DNA from: Hassallia byssoidea VB512170
GTDB lineage: Bacteria; Cyanobacteriota; Cyanobacteriia; Cyanobacteriales; Nostocaceae
DNA length: 64,000 bases
Assembly (NCBI RefSeq): GCF_000817785.2
Contig: NZ_JTCM02000017.1
Location: forward strand, 1 to 64,000
Direction of reading: 5' to 3'
Below the pieces are notes generated by a model. It did no database searches and was not told the DNA's origin. It worked only from the letters and a program-made list of their open reading frames with translations. Position 1 is the first letter of the stretch. Each line of letters opens with the position of its first letter. A program made the translations under genes and the position numbers. This document shows positions 17,302 to 26,309 of the stretch, piece after piece.

Positions 17302-20278
17302 AGTTTCCCCCTGCAAATATCACATAATAGTCAAGAGTTTTTGGCACTTGACGTCATATTAATCGAAACTAAGGTTCATGAGTTTGATTGGTAGTTGCAG
17401 ATCTTAATTCCACATGCTTAGAGGAGTGAATTTCTTCACGCGCCAAATAATTTTTGTTAAGTGGACGCTCAAAAGCGCGATCTCGCGTCGTGAGGTATGG
17501 CTCGTTCTGCGATCTTGATGACTAGATATGGACGTGCGATCGCGCTTTTAAACGTGCCGCTCTTATCCAAATCGAACATCCGACACCAATCCAATGGGAG
17601 CGCTCTTTCTGGTAAATAACCTAATCTTTTAGACATTCGGGTTGTAAATTCACTTCTTTAAGCCAGCAACATAGTTTTTCTCCCAGTACTATATTCTGGC
17701 TGAGAATTCGCGCCGAAATTCTTCATTCATAGCTTGACATCCACCCATGCGTTAACAACTTGCTTTTTTGCAAGTCGTATCTCTCAAGAGCCTTGTCTTT
17801 CAAAAAATCTTGTGACATAATTTTATCCAGTTGTCATCAATACAAAGTGGGCAAGTTTGTCCTGATGAGCTGTTTCTTTAAGCCTGCAAGCAAAAGTTCT
17901 CCAGCTCAAAAGCGTTAATTAGTCTTAATAGACTAATTAAGTCGTTAAGTGATGTGCAACTAACACCGGGTTTCCCCCCTTTGCTTTGCGAGTCTAGGGG
18001 GGTTACTACCTGGTTGTATCATTTGATGCGTTAATATCCACGGGTAAGAACGTTTCTCCAGAAATATAGGGGCATTAAAGACTTGTAGTCACATGATGTC
18101 GTGTTTTTATTTTGTTCGTCAACCAAAATCCTAGCTGAAAACTTCGCTATCCGAAGGTGAGGAATCTAGATGCCTTTTTGCCGATGCAAAATCACTAGAA
18201 ATGCATAGATAGGCATCAGTCGTAACTCTACTCTACACCGTTCTCTGATTCCTTCCTCAATCCAACCGATGAAATTTAGGCAAATTAAGCATAGCTAGCG
18301 AGTTGTTAGCTGTGCAGTAGTAAGTAACCTTGACAAAACATGCACACACAAAAGCTGTTGAGTCTATGATAAACAACGATACCTGACACAGCACCTCAAA
18401 GACTGAATTAGTTACTAGTTAAACCCAGAATTTGTCAAGCTTTTAGAACTTACATCAATGCGTAAGTTTTATTGTATTAATTCCATACCTCCATTCGTGA
18501 CACGTTAATATAGCGCTGCTTAAGTCAATAAGCAATTATGCTGGATATTGACTGAAATTCAGGTATCAAATTAACCTAGTAACCCAACTTTAGCGGTATT
18601 CTGGAGAGATAGATGTAAAGATTATGTTAAATCTTCCCTGAAATTATAAGTTTTCTACAAAGTCTTCTCAAGAATTTTCAGTATTATTACTAATTGACAA
18701 ATGGGATGAAACCCTAACTTTTCACGATTGCATACCTCACTTTCTCAACGTCGTTAAGCTTAGAGAGCTTTTTTGTGTTTCTGTATCCTTTATGGGTGTA
18801 TAAAAATCAAATTATGCACTTTTAGGATAAAAACGAGAAAAAGCTGAGAAATTTATGACAACCATAACTTAATGTTCAGCAAATACTCGCATGGTGTAAC
18901 GCTATAGTGAAGTTGATTCGCATAACCACTTTATCAAGTGCATCAGTTAAGCGCGATCGCGAAAATCAACAGGCACAAGTAATTTGTAGCTATTATAACA
19001 TACTTCCTCAGCAAATATTCTTAATTAGTTTGATTGTCATCTGTCAAAAAGTCTTATCTTCATTATCTTGTTGAATTCTGCACCATACCTGGGTGGCTAC
19101 TCCTCCGAATATTTAAATTTGTTAAGGATGGTTAAGAAAAAAAGTTTAAAACTGTTCTAGCCATTGAAGATAAAAGCGACTAAGACAAGCGTCTTAGTAC
19201 AATACTCACTTTTTGCTAGCCTACCATTAGCTCTTTTATAATCAGCAGATTCTTATAAATCTGAAATAATCTAAAAGTCAATGAACAGCTAGAAAGCTAC
19301 ATATTTTTATACTATGGATCGCACACTTACTCTTTGTTAATAGATTTAAGTATATTTAGTCAAGGTATTCTGATAAAAAAAGCAAATCTTCATCGCAATT
19401 TTATAATTTATTTACTAATTTTTAATATCGTATTGTATTTGACAAAACTATATAAAAACTTCAAGTTAATTTAATTTTTATTAACTATTTTATTTTATAA
19501 ACATTTTATCAGCTAAAATCTAGCGCTGAAAATCTTTTGATGTCATTTATTTTTTACAGCCAATATTTAATCGCCAAAAATACTATATAGTATTTGTGCA
19601 TCTATCTAAAGTAGTAAAAATAGAAATTTATTCCACAATAACATGTATACAATTTAAGCATCTATCAGAAGTATGAAAATAATATAGTCTGACTTATGAG
19701 ATTTCGCGGGCATGGGGAATGGTGAGTCCAGCGAGAAAGGGAGGGTTTCTAAGAGTGCCGGCTCTGGCTTTCCCGTTGGGGGAATGGGGCATGGGGAATC
19801 GGGCATGGAAAGAATCGTATTAGAACCCGCACCCGCGTAAAGCCGCTTCTTTAATTCGAGCGTGCCCATTAAACAATTGCCCCTAATCGAGCGTGCCCCT
19901 AATCGAGCGCCGATTTTCTGTAACCTTTGCGATAACGAAGTTAAAGCTGCGCTTATCGCCTTTTTTCCACGTAGGTGAATTAGAGCTTTCTAACTTTATC
20001 AGAATTTTGTATAAATTTGACATAAATTACACAAAATTCATAGAAGACATTTTTTTTGCGCCTTAGTATGTTTACGTATGCCTTAATTTACTGCTCAAAG
20101 AGCGATCGCAATTCTACTGATGCGTTTATCGCCTTATTTTGGGTGCGAAGATGGTTGAAAATCATTTGTGATTGAATCAAACATGGCACGCCAAAACGTC
20201 AAGATGAACTTCAGAACTTCTCAAGCTCAGTAATGTCCGCTGTCAATTTTTGTGTGTGCCTAGTTACTTTACAATTGT
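17302..20278. other. Long gene-free region I, homologous to 33730–36031
   Basis: About 3 kb without a supported gene, upstream of exporter 1. For about 2.2 kb it aligns block by block with region II upstream of exporter 2; conserved pieces occur near 17440, 17630, 17750, 17866–18013, 18170, 18750, 19080, 19160 and 19240. Substitutions fall equally in all three codon positions in the one place where an ORF exists in region II, so it is not coding. It contains several conserved hairpins listed separately. The last 400 bp include a unique G/C-rich patch (about 19700–19920) with a short CCCCTAATCGAGCG direct repeat. Confidence 0.7.
17758..18013 (+). ncRNA. Candidate structured RNA, copy I
   Basis: Four hairpins lie in a row: 17758–17775 (ACTTGC-T6-GCAAGT), 17866–17908 (TGAGCTG/CAGCTCA), 17915–17940 (11-bp TTAATTAGTCT stem) and 17966–18013 (CCGGG + CCCCCCT paired to AGGGGGG + CCTGG). 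Copy II shows matched changes on both sides of the stems, while a 41-nt linker is identical. The one G·T pair (17968–18011) is allowed only if the + strand is transcribed, hence the strand given. No promoter was identified. It could equally be part of a long leader of the exporter on the other strand. Confidence 0.35.
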
Positions 20279-21112
20279 ATGAAGCAATATCAGGAATTTA
20301 CCAAGCGCTTGTTGCTACTAGTTACTCCGGTAATAGCTAGCTGTGTATTAGCATCCTCACCCAGTAAAGCTGCTACTTTTGCTTTTTCTCAAGGTAAAGC
20401 AAACTTTACAAACTTTAGTCAAAGCCCAAGGGACGTGGGAACTAACACTGACACTAACACCCTTACTATTGCCAAGGATGGCATGGTGACGGCTTTGGCT
20501 GACGCAAATGCAACTTTTGTAGGTGCTCCACCATCAGCATCAAATTCATCTTTAAGCATAGCCTTGGGTAAAGGTAGAGATTATTTAGGACTAGCTGAAA
20601 GTGAAGCTACAGTTATCGGTTTCTTTGATGTAGGTGCAAATACAAATTTTTCTTTCAACTTCAATGCTGATTTAAACCTGCAAACAAAAATAGACAATCC
20701 ACCAGCGGAAAATGCCAGAGCAGCTGGAGATATATCTTTCGCTTTATTGGACACTAATAATAACAGTATTTTAGACTTTTTTAGCGTTGTCGGTAATTTA
20801 ACTACCGAAGGCGATGACGATTTTATTGCCGTTCAAAAAAGCGACAATGTTACCTTAAAAAATCAAGACATAAATTTCAATTTTGGCGGTAAACAAGAAT
20901 TTGCCACAGTTTATTTTGATGGTTCTCTACAGCGTTATTTTGGTAATCAAACAAATTTTGCTTTAATCGAAGTTAAGCAGAATCGGGCTACAGTAAAAGC
21001 ACCAGAACCTTCAACTAGTCTAGCTTTAATCTTGTGTGGTGGCGTAATTGGCGTTGTCTTGAGCAGACGCAAACCAACTGCCGTACTCTCGTTTGTCACA
21101 AACAAAGGATGA
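20279..21112 (+). CDS. PEP-CTERM surface protein B
   Basis: A 277-residue secreted protein, paralogue of the one at 9080. Signal peptide about 1–31 (MKQYQEFTKRLLLLVTPVIA…SKAA), then an Asn/Asp/Phe-rich beta domain. The C-terminus has PEPS (APEPSTS), the hydrophobic helix LALILCGGVIGVVL and the basic SRRK, a canonical PEP-CTERM sorting signal, followed by a slightly longer tail than usual. The last ~87 bp overlap the end of the convergent ATP-grasp gene. Each PEP-CTERM gene stands at the left end of an exporter unit, so a shared role at the cell surface or sheath is plausible but unproven. Confidence 0.85.
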   Translation: MKQYQEFTKRLLLLVTPVIASCVLASSPSKAATFAFSQGKANFTNFSQSPRDVGTNTDTNTLTIAKDGMVTALADANATFVGAPPSASNSSLSIALGKGRDYLGLAESEATVIGFFDVGANTNFSFNFNADLNLQTKIDNPPAENARAAGDISFALLDTNNNSILDFFSVVGNLTTEGDDDFIAVQKSDNVTLKNQDINFNFGGKQEFATVYFDGSLQRYFGNQTNFALIEVKQNRATVKAPEPSTSLALILCGGVIGVVLSRRKPTAVLSFVTNKG

Positions 21113-22096
21113 TGAATATGTATGTCCGTTAGTTAGCAGCACCTCAGCAATTGCTTGAGAAATCGGAAAACCCGGACAATGTTCCAGCCAGAAAAACTCA
21201 CCTACGGGGTTAATCTCAAGGAATATATGCCGACCGTCTGGTGTTAAAATGATATCAATTGCTCCATAATTTAAGTTAAAGTAAGCCATTAGCTCAAGCA
21301 GCTTGTTCTCTATATCCTGGGGTAAATCGTAAGGTTGCCAAGCATTGAGTAAGGCAATTCCTTGTCGTCGCCAGTCGTAACGAGATAGCTGCAAACTTTG
21401 GGAATCAACAGCAGCGGTGAACACACGTTTACCCACAATTGTTGTCCGCAACTCCAGCGCTTTGGGTACTTTTTCTTGAAATGTCATCGGACACAAATTT
21501 AATCCATCCAGATTGTCTAAATCTGCATCTGTAACCGGATTGGTGAATACTACATGTTCTTGTCCTTCGCGATCGTAAATAGCAAAGGAAGAGAGCATTT
21601 TTGCAATCATACCCTGCTCGCACTCCTGGGAAAATTCCTTGACTGCCTGGGGGTTATTTGTAATCAACGTGCGCGGTATATCTAAACCTAGCTGTCGTGC
21701 TACTTGTAGTTGTAGTTGTTTATTATCAGCTAAACGGATATTTGGCAATCTGTCTAAATGGAATCCCTGAATACTGGCGATCGCACCCTGAACGGTGACA
21801 CGAGATTCTTGAACAGAGGCAAGTCTTAGTTGCGAGTCCATTGTATTAGGAATTCTTTGGGCGATCGCAATTCGTCGATACCAAACTGCTGATACTTCAC
21901 TTAAATCTAACTTCTTATCTTCATCGACTAGAATCTGTTGCTCTTTTTGTTTGCCGTAATAAACATTTAGCTGCACTTGCGTAGGAAATCTATCTGTATC
22001 AAAACGAAATGCCTTTCCTCCTTGGGCTGCGATCGCTTGCATTACTAGAGGAATGCTTTCATTATCTTGGCTATGGGTAATTATTAAAACTGTCAT
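21026..22096 (-). CDS. mvdD: Graspetide ATP-grasp ligase, MvdD/MdnC (lactone) type
   Basis: ATP-grasp ligase expected to form the Thr–Asp and Ser–Glu/Asp lactones of microviridin-type peptides. Family features: N-terminal VLIITHSQDNESIPLVMQAI, RFDTDRFP, AVWYRRIAI, NKQLQLQVARQLGLDIPRT, the ATP-grasp core CPMTFQEKVPKALELRTTIVG and the Mg-binding end NYGAIDIILTPDGRHIFLEINPVGEFFWLE. The frame extends 27 codons further into the upstream gene, but MTVLIITH at 22096 is the family start and leaves 8 bp after the upstream stop, so the two ligases are translationally close. The C-terminal ~30 residues after the ATP-grasp domain are unusual and overlap the convergent PEP-CTERM gene. Confidence 0.92.
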   Translation of the reverse strand: MTVLIITHSQDNESIPLVMQAIAAQGGKAFRFDTDRFPTQVQLNVYYGKQKEQQILVDEDKKLDLSEVSAVWYRRIAIAQRIPNTMDSQLRLASVQESRVTVQGAIASIQGFHLDRLPNIRLADNKQLQLQVARQLGLDIPRTLITNNPQAVKEFSQECEQGMIAKMLSSFAIYDREGQEHVVFTNPVTDADLDNLDGLNLCPMTFQEKVPKALELRTTIVGKRVFTAAVDSQSLQLSRYDWRRQGIALLNAWQPYDLPQDIENKLLELMAYFNLNYGAIDIILTPDGRHIFLEINPVGEFFWLEHCPGFPISQAIAEVLLTNGHTYSSSFVCDKREYGSWFASAQDNANYATTQD

Positions 22097-22104
22097 TATT
22101 AAAT

Positions 22105-23100
22105 TTAGAATGAAAGTAAAGCCGAAGCGATCGCTGACGAAATCGGGTAGCCCAAATCTCGCTCTAACATTCCCCATTCCCCTACCGGGTTAACCTCTAA
22201 AAAAACGTATTCTTCTGCTGGTGTGACGATAAAATCAAATGCTCCGAAAAGCAGCCCAAACCTTGCCATAAACTCTTTGAGACAAAGTTTGACTTTCAAA
22301 GGTAGTTCATAAGGTTGCCATACACAAGCTTCGGTTTTCGCACAACGCCAGTCAAGGGTGGATGCATTATATACAGATGCGTCCAACGCTCCCACAAAGA
22401 AATTACCATTGACAAACACTACCCGCAATTCCCATTGTTTGGGTATTTTCTCTTGAAAAACCATCGGGGAATAGCGCAGTGTTTGAGCATCAAGCAAATC
22501 TTCCTCTTTAACAGCGCTGGTGTAAAGGAAAAAAGGGGAGCCTTTCATACTTGTGGAAAGAGGAACTAACAGTTTAGCTACCATTTTCCCCTTCACCTGG
22601 GAGAAAAACTCCCGCGCAGATTCAGCATTGTTAGTGACAACAGTCCGAGGGATAATAAGACCAACCTCAGACGCTACCCGCAGTTGGTGTAGCTTGTTTT
22701 CCGCAGCGTTGATTTGCTGCAAATTATCTACCCAACGCGCTTCACGCAAACTATCCCAAAAACCATCTAAAGTTGCTAATGACTCTCTAGCGCAGGCTGC
22801 TTGGAACTGAGGAGCCAATTCTTGACTCAGATAAGGCGGAAAAAGACGACGCATCCAAACTGCTTGCACTTGATCGGTACTAATAGAATGTAGATTTGGG
22901 GAGGCTTCGTGATATTTCAGTCTGTAACTACTTCCAGAGTTGCTCAGTTGCGCCTCTAGTTGCACTACCAAGGGAAATTTATCAGTGTCGAGGCGAAACG
23001 GTTGTGCGCCGCGTTTTGATACAGCTTCTGCCACTCTATCTACTGTGAAGAAATCACCACTATGGGTAATTAATAAAACAACGTCACGCGATAAGTGCAT
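22105..23100 (-). CDS. mvdC: Graspetide ATP-grasp ligase, MvdC/MdnB (lactam) type
   Basis: A 331-residue ATP-grasp ligase expected to form the Lys–Glu/Asp lactam after lactone closure. Family landmarks: VVLLITHSGDFFTVDRVAEA, FRLDTDKFP, AVWMRRLFPP, DNLQQINAAENKLHQLRVAS, SPMVFQEKIPKQWELRVVFVNGN, FGAFDFIVTPAEEYVFLEVN and GEWGMLERDLGYPIS, with the catalytic E/N pair in LEVN. It lies 100 bp downstream of the precursor and 8 bp upstream of the second ligase. A small hairpin, AAGCAT/ATGCTT at 23179–23194, follows the precursor stop and could set the precursor-to-ligase mRNA ratio. Confidence 0.92.
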   Translation of the reverse strand: MHLSRDVVLLITHSGDFFTVDRVAEAVSKRGAQPFRLDTDKFPLVVQLEAQLSNSGSSYRLKYHEASPNLHSISTDQVQAVWMRRLFPPYLSQELAPQFQAACARESLATLDGFWDSLREARWVDNLQQINAAENKLHQLRVASEVGLIIPRTVVTNNAESAREFFSQVKGKMVAKLLVPLSTSMKGSPFFLYTSAVKEEDLLDAQTLRYSPMVFQEKIPKQWELRVVFVNGNFFVGALDASVYNASTLDWRCAKTEACVWQPYELPLKVKLCLKEFMARFGLLFGAFDFIVTPAEEYVFLEVNPVGEWGMLERDLGYPISSAIASALLSF

Positions 23101-23200
23101 AAAAACATTTGATTATTTTTGGCGTTTTCCCTCACTACCTAGCTGCTGTGCTTGTGTGCCGTGCGATTAATTGGTAGTAAGCATTTTAATGCTTCAGTAT

Positions 23201-23533
23201 TTAATCTATAGGAAAAGCGTGGTCGTCTCCATCCGATGGATACTTTTGTGTCACAGCATATTCATCAGCATCTGATGGGGACTTTTTGGTAACAACTCCT
23301 CCACCCCAATCATGTTTATCCCGCAATTTGTTAGTGATTATTCCTCCACCTATTCCTCCATCATGACCGCCTTCTTCGTTGTCAGAAGGGTATTTTAGCG
23401 TCACAAATGTAGTACCTCCTTGAACTGTGTCCATTTCTTCTTCAGACAAATCTTCACAGAATTGCCCTTCTAAGTAACGAGCGAAGAATGGTACTTTTGA
23501 GGAATTTAAATCTAGCGGTTTGTTGTCAGACAT
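23201..23533 (-). CDS. Multi-core microviridin-type graspetide precursor
   Basis: A 110-residue precursor. The leader has the ligase-recognition motif PFFARYLEGQF (15–25) and then LSEEEMDTVQGG, a classic double-glycine leader end (GG at 39–40). Three cores keep every ring residue of the T-x-K-x-P-S-D-x-(E/D)-(E/D) pattern: T45–E54 (TLKYPSDNEE), T82–E91 (TKKSPSDADE) and T95–D104 (TQKYPSDGDD). A fourth segment at T67–W76 (TNKLRDKHDW) keeps only Thr, Lys and a late acid. Gly-rich linkers (GGHDGGIGGG, GGG) separate the cores. The Trp that usually follows PSD is replaced by N, A or G. Shine–Dalgarno AAGGAGG lies 8 nt before ATG. Relatives in this class inhibit serine proteases. Confidence 0.93.
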   Translation of the reverse strand: MSDNKPLDLNSSKVPFFARYLEGQFCEDLSEEEMDTVQGGTTFVTLKYPSDNEEGGHDGGIGGGIITNKLRDKHDWGGGVVTKKSPSDADEYAVTQKYPSDGDDHAFPID

Positions 23534-23715
23534 ATGGATTCCTCCTTCTGGTGAATGTAAAAACTGTATGTGGTTAATAACTAATTAAATAACAGTGGTT
23601 ACAGGAAAAATTGCATTTTCAGATAATTTTCCAGACAGCATAATTTAGGCGGTAATATGTTATAATGAAGTATGAATAGTGCTGACGTGAAAGCTAAAAG
23701 CCTGACTGCAAGCTG

Positions 23716-24054
23716 TCATTTGTTTGGTCGATCAATCGCTATTATCTTAACAATCTCCAAATCCAAGTTTTCTCCTTGTAGAGAACGAGTTTTTACCTTC
23801 ACTTTATCAAAGCCTTGAAGATCGTAGTAGACATCAGCTATAGGATCGTCGCCGATCGCCAGAGCTGTTCCTGTACCCTTTACCTTAGAACCACCGTTAC
23901 CCAAAGCCTTGAGTGCAAGGTCTGTATCAGTAACAGCGAGAGAATTAGACCCTCCAGCTGATGCATTAGCTTCTATATACGCACTAGCAGCACCTAAAAT
24001 CAACTTTTGTTCTGGAGCATTATCTAAATAGGATAAATCATTGATTAGCATCAT
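23716..24054 (-). CDS. Leader peptide with GA processing site
   Basis: 112 residues beginning MMLINDLSYLDNAPEQKLILGA. The leader is of the I-x-D-L-S-Y-L type shared with 10979, 25952 and 27032, but the expected double glycine is Gly-Ala (21–22), an accepted C39 variant. The remainder (about 23–112) is longer and more protein-like than its relatives: an Ala/Ser/Gly-rich start, then a charged segment (DKVKVKTRSLQGENLDLEIVKI). It lies between the graspetide precursor (182 bp downstream) and the FemAB-TPR gene (92 bp upstream), same strand. The second ATG at 24051 is an equally good start. Function unknown. Confidence 0.65.
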   Translation of the reverse strand: MMLINDLSYLDNAPEQKLILGAASAYIEANASAGGSNSLAVTDTDLALKALGNGGSKVKGTGTALAIGDDPIADVYYDLQGFDKVKVKTRSLQGENLDLEIVKIIAIDRPNK

Positions 24055-24146
24055 GAGTCTTCTTTTTTAACTAAATAACCTGATGGGGTTAGGTTTGTAT
24101 ATTCCACTGAAAAAGTCAAATAATTTTGCTAAAATTTCCTGGTAAA

Positions 24147-25907
24147 CTAGGCACGAATGAGGGTTTTTTGATTGCGGCTGCTTGCAGTATCATTTTCACT
24201 TTGTTCTTGCAGCACCAGCTCCAAATTATAGTGAGCTGATGCCAAGTCAGGCTGCATAGAAATGGACTGCTGATAGTAGGCGATCGCCGTTTTGAAATCC
24301 CCTGCCTGTTTACACTTCGAGCCTAAATCGTTGTTCATGGCTGCGTAATGAGCTTGTTTATCTGGGGAGAGCTTTCCTTGAGCATAAAGTGCATTGGCTA
24401 AGTTAACCTCAGCTTCAACGCAATCAGGCTGTAGCGAGAGTGCTTTTTGATAGCAAGCGATCGCATCTTCAACATGACCTTGTTGATGCAGCGCATAGCC
24501 AAGGTTATTGTATACGGCGATCGCCTGTGGCTGTAGAGCTAAGACTTGATTATAGGCTTCTATCGCTTTTGATAATTGACCTTGAGCTTGATATAAATTC
24601 CCCAAGCTAAATAAAGCCTTGATAGAATTGGGCTGAACCTGAAGCAAGTTTTTGAGAAGATTTTCGCTTCTTTCGTACTCACCTTTTTGCCTCATCAACA
24701 TCCCCAGTCCATAAAGTGCTTCCGGGTGATTTGACTGAGTTTCTAAAATCTGACGGTATCCCCGCTCGGCTTCGGTGAGTCGGTTTGCTCGATGATTCTC
24801 AAGAGTAAGTTGCAGTGCGAAAGGAATAATCCTGACATCGAGTTGTCTATTCTGGCAATCTTTGTATTTGGCTACGATATGCTGAATCCGACGCTCTTTA
24901 GCCCCAAAAGAATACTTATATTCCTCATTTCCCCTTAAAAAGTCGTAAACTTTAAATCCATTTTGAATAGCATATCGGATAGCGTCAGCATGAAGGATAA
25001 GTCCAGGTGACGGATTTTTAAAAGTTTCATCGCGACCTGTAATGGAAAATAGCATGGATTTTTGACGAACATCAACAAAGTTAGCGATCGCTCCTAAAGG
25101 TGTGTCCCCTTTCCATAGAACCGATAAATACAGACAGTTATTTTCAAAACAATGACGTAAAATAGCGCGAACGTAATCCATAATTACGTCACAGTTATCC
25201 CCTTTTTTATCTCTCCATTTTGACTCCCAGAACTTGAGTAGTATCTCAATATGAGACTCCAGATTGTTTGTGTCAACGTGGGTAATATGAAACTCGTCAG
25301 AGGTTTCGATTTTCTTTAAAAAGCGTCTTATTTTTTGGCGAGTATTTGAACCTACGTCATTTTGCAGATATTGATCCCAGTCGTCTGCTAATGAAACATA
25401 AGGGGCAATATAATGATCGGTATCTTCTCCCTGATTTTGAATGCGGTGTTGACTGAAATCAAATTTATCTCTAGAGAAATACCTCAAGAAGAGGGACATC
25501 CGTGTATCTGTTTCTAGAATATTTTGTACATCGAAAGTAGACCATGTTAACTGCTGCTGGATGTAAGCGGCAAAAGCAGGAATTACCTCTTCTTCATAAC
25601 CTGGCAGGCAAATAAGTCCGGTGTAATCTGCCATGCTATTTCCTGCCATGTAGAGTTTAGTATCAAAGCCTCCTCCATCCTGCTGTTCTAATACAATTTT
25701 CAGAGGGAAAAAGGCAACATATGATAAATCGTGGGTATCTGGTTTGGCAGCTAATATCAACCACGGCTCATGCACCATCTGCAACCATCCAGACAGCCAA
25801 ACCCAAGATAAGAAGAACTGAGCCTGAGGATCGGCAGCGTATACAGAATCCCAATTTTCTCTTCTTTCCTTAAATGTTTCAAAATTATCAATTATGTCAA
25901 TCTGCAT
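24147..25907 (-). CDS. FemAB/GNAT-like acyltransferase with C-terminal TPRs
   Basis: 586 residues. Residues about 1–375 form a FemAB/CelD-like GNAT fold (Acetyltransf_6 type): RQKIRRFLKKIE, a central FWESKW helix, the GAIANFVDVRQKSMLFSITGRDE strand region and the typical end VYDFLRGNEEYKYSFGAKER. Residues about 385–575 are five or so tetratricopeptide repeats (EALYGLGMLMRQKGEYERSE, SIKALFSLGNLYQAQGQ, AIAVYNNLGYALHQQGH…). Microviridin clusters usually include a small GNAT that acetylates the peptide N-terminus; this larger protein holds that position in the operon order, so peptide acylation is a reasonable guess, with the TPRs as a binding platform. A cell-wall or polysaccharide role is the alternative. 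Confidence 0.75.
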   Translation of the reverse strand: MQIDIIDNFETFKERRENWDSVYAADPQAQFFLSWVWLSGWLQMVHEPWLILAAKPDTHDLSYVAFFPLKIVLEQQDGGGFDTKLYMAGNSMADYTGLICLPGYEEEVIPAFAAYIQQQLTWSTFDVQNILETDTRMSLFLRYFSRDKFDFSQHRIQNQGEDTDHYIAPYVSLADDWDQYLQNDVGSNTRQKIRRFLKKIETSDEFHITHVDTNNLESHIEILLKFWESKWRDKKGDNCDVIMDYVRAILRHCFENNCLYLSVLWKGDTPLGAIANFVDVRQKSMLFSITGRDETFKNPSPGLILHADAIRYAIQNGFKVYDFLRGNEEYKYSFGAKERRIQHIVAKYKDCQNRQLDVRIIPFALQLTLENHRANRLTEAERGYRQILETQSNHPEALYGLGMLMRQKGEYERSENLLKNLLQVQPNSIKALFSLGNLYQAQGQLSKAIEAYNQVLALQPQAIAVYNNLGYALHQQGHVEDAIACYQKALSLQPDCVEAEVNLANALYAQGKLSPDKQAHYAAMNNDLGSKCKQAGDFKTAIAYYQQSISMQPDLASAHYNLELVLQEQSENDTASSRNQKTLIRA

Positions 25908-25951
25908 ATCATTTTTGCCTATTTCAATAATCTTCCTATCGGGTGAGACTA

Positions 25952-26263
25952 TTAACGGTTGGTTAAATCAAGTGAAATTGAAGTACTACTACTCCGAGAT
26001 GAAGCAGTTTGGTTTCCAGTTTTTGCATATGCTGTGGCTGTTGCATCGGCTCGACTATAGTCAAGGCTACCCAAGTTTTTAACATTTGTCTTGCTTTGAG
26101 TATTAGTATAAGTAGTCTCACCGATGGCAACTGCACCTGCACCAGCTGTGGCATATCCAGGACTGGTTGTTGTTGTGGTAACTGTACCAGCGTAAACATT
26201 GCCACCATACACAATGCTGCTTTCGTTAATCGATTGTAAATAACTTAAGTCAGAGATGATCAA
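25952..26263 (-). CDS. GG-leader peptide, Thr/Ala/Ser-rich (TTG start)
   Basis: 103 residues read from TTG at 26263: IISDLSYLQSINESSIVYGG, GG at 20–21. The frame is open to 26434, but the upstream part is a shadow of the neighbouring peptide gene; the TTG has GAGG 6 nt upstream and restores the MIISDL start of the family. The core begins NVYAGTVTTTTTSPGYATAG and is Thr/Ala/Ser/Gly-rich, with a later STSISLDLTNR end. It is one of at least five related leaders in this region. Confidence 0.68.
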   Translation of the reverse strand: MIISDLSYLQSINESSIVYGGNVYAGTVTTTTTSPGYATAGAGAVAIGETTYTNTQSKTNVKNLGSLDYSRADATATAYAKTGNQTASSRSSSTSISLDLTNR

Positions 26264-26309
26264 GAAATTCCTCACACTTACCTCACGAGAAATTTTCAGC
26301 CAACTAAAT

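Noticed and set aside
17862-17885. CTGATGAG followed by a stem, resembling a hammerhead ribozyme core
   Set aside because: The GAAA half of the core is missing and copy II has CGCAGCAG at this position, so the core is not conserved.
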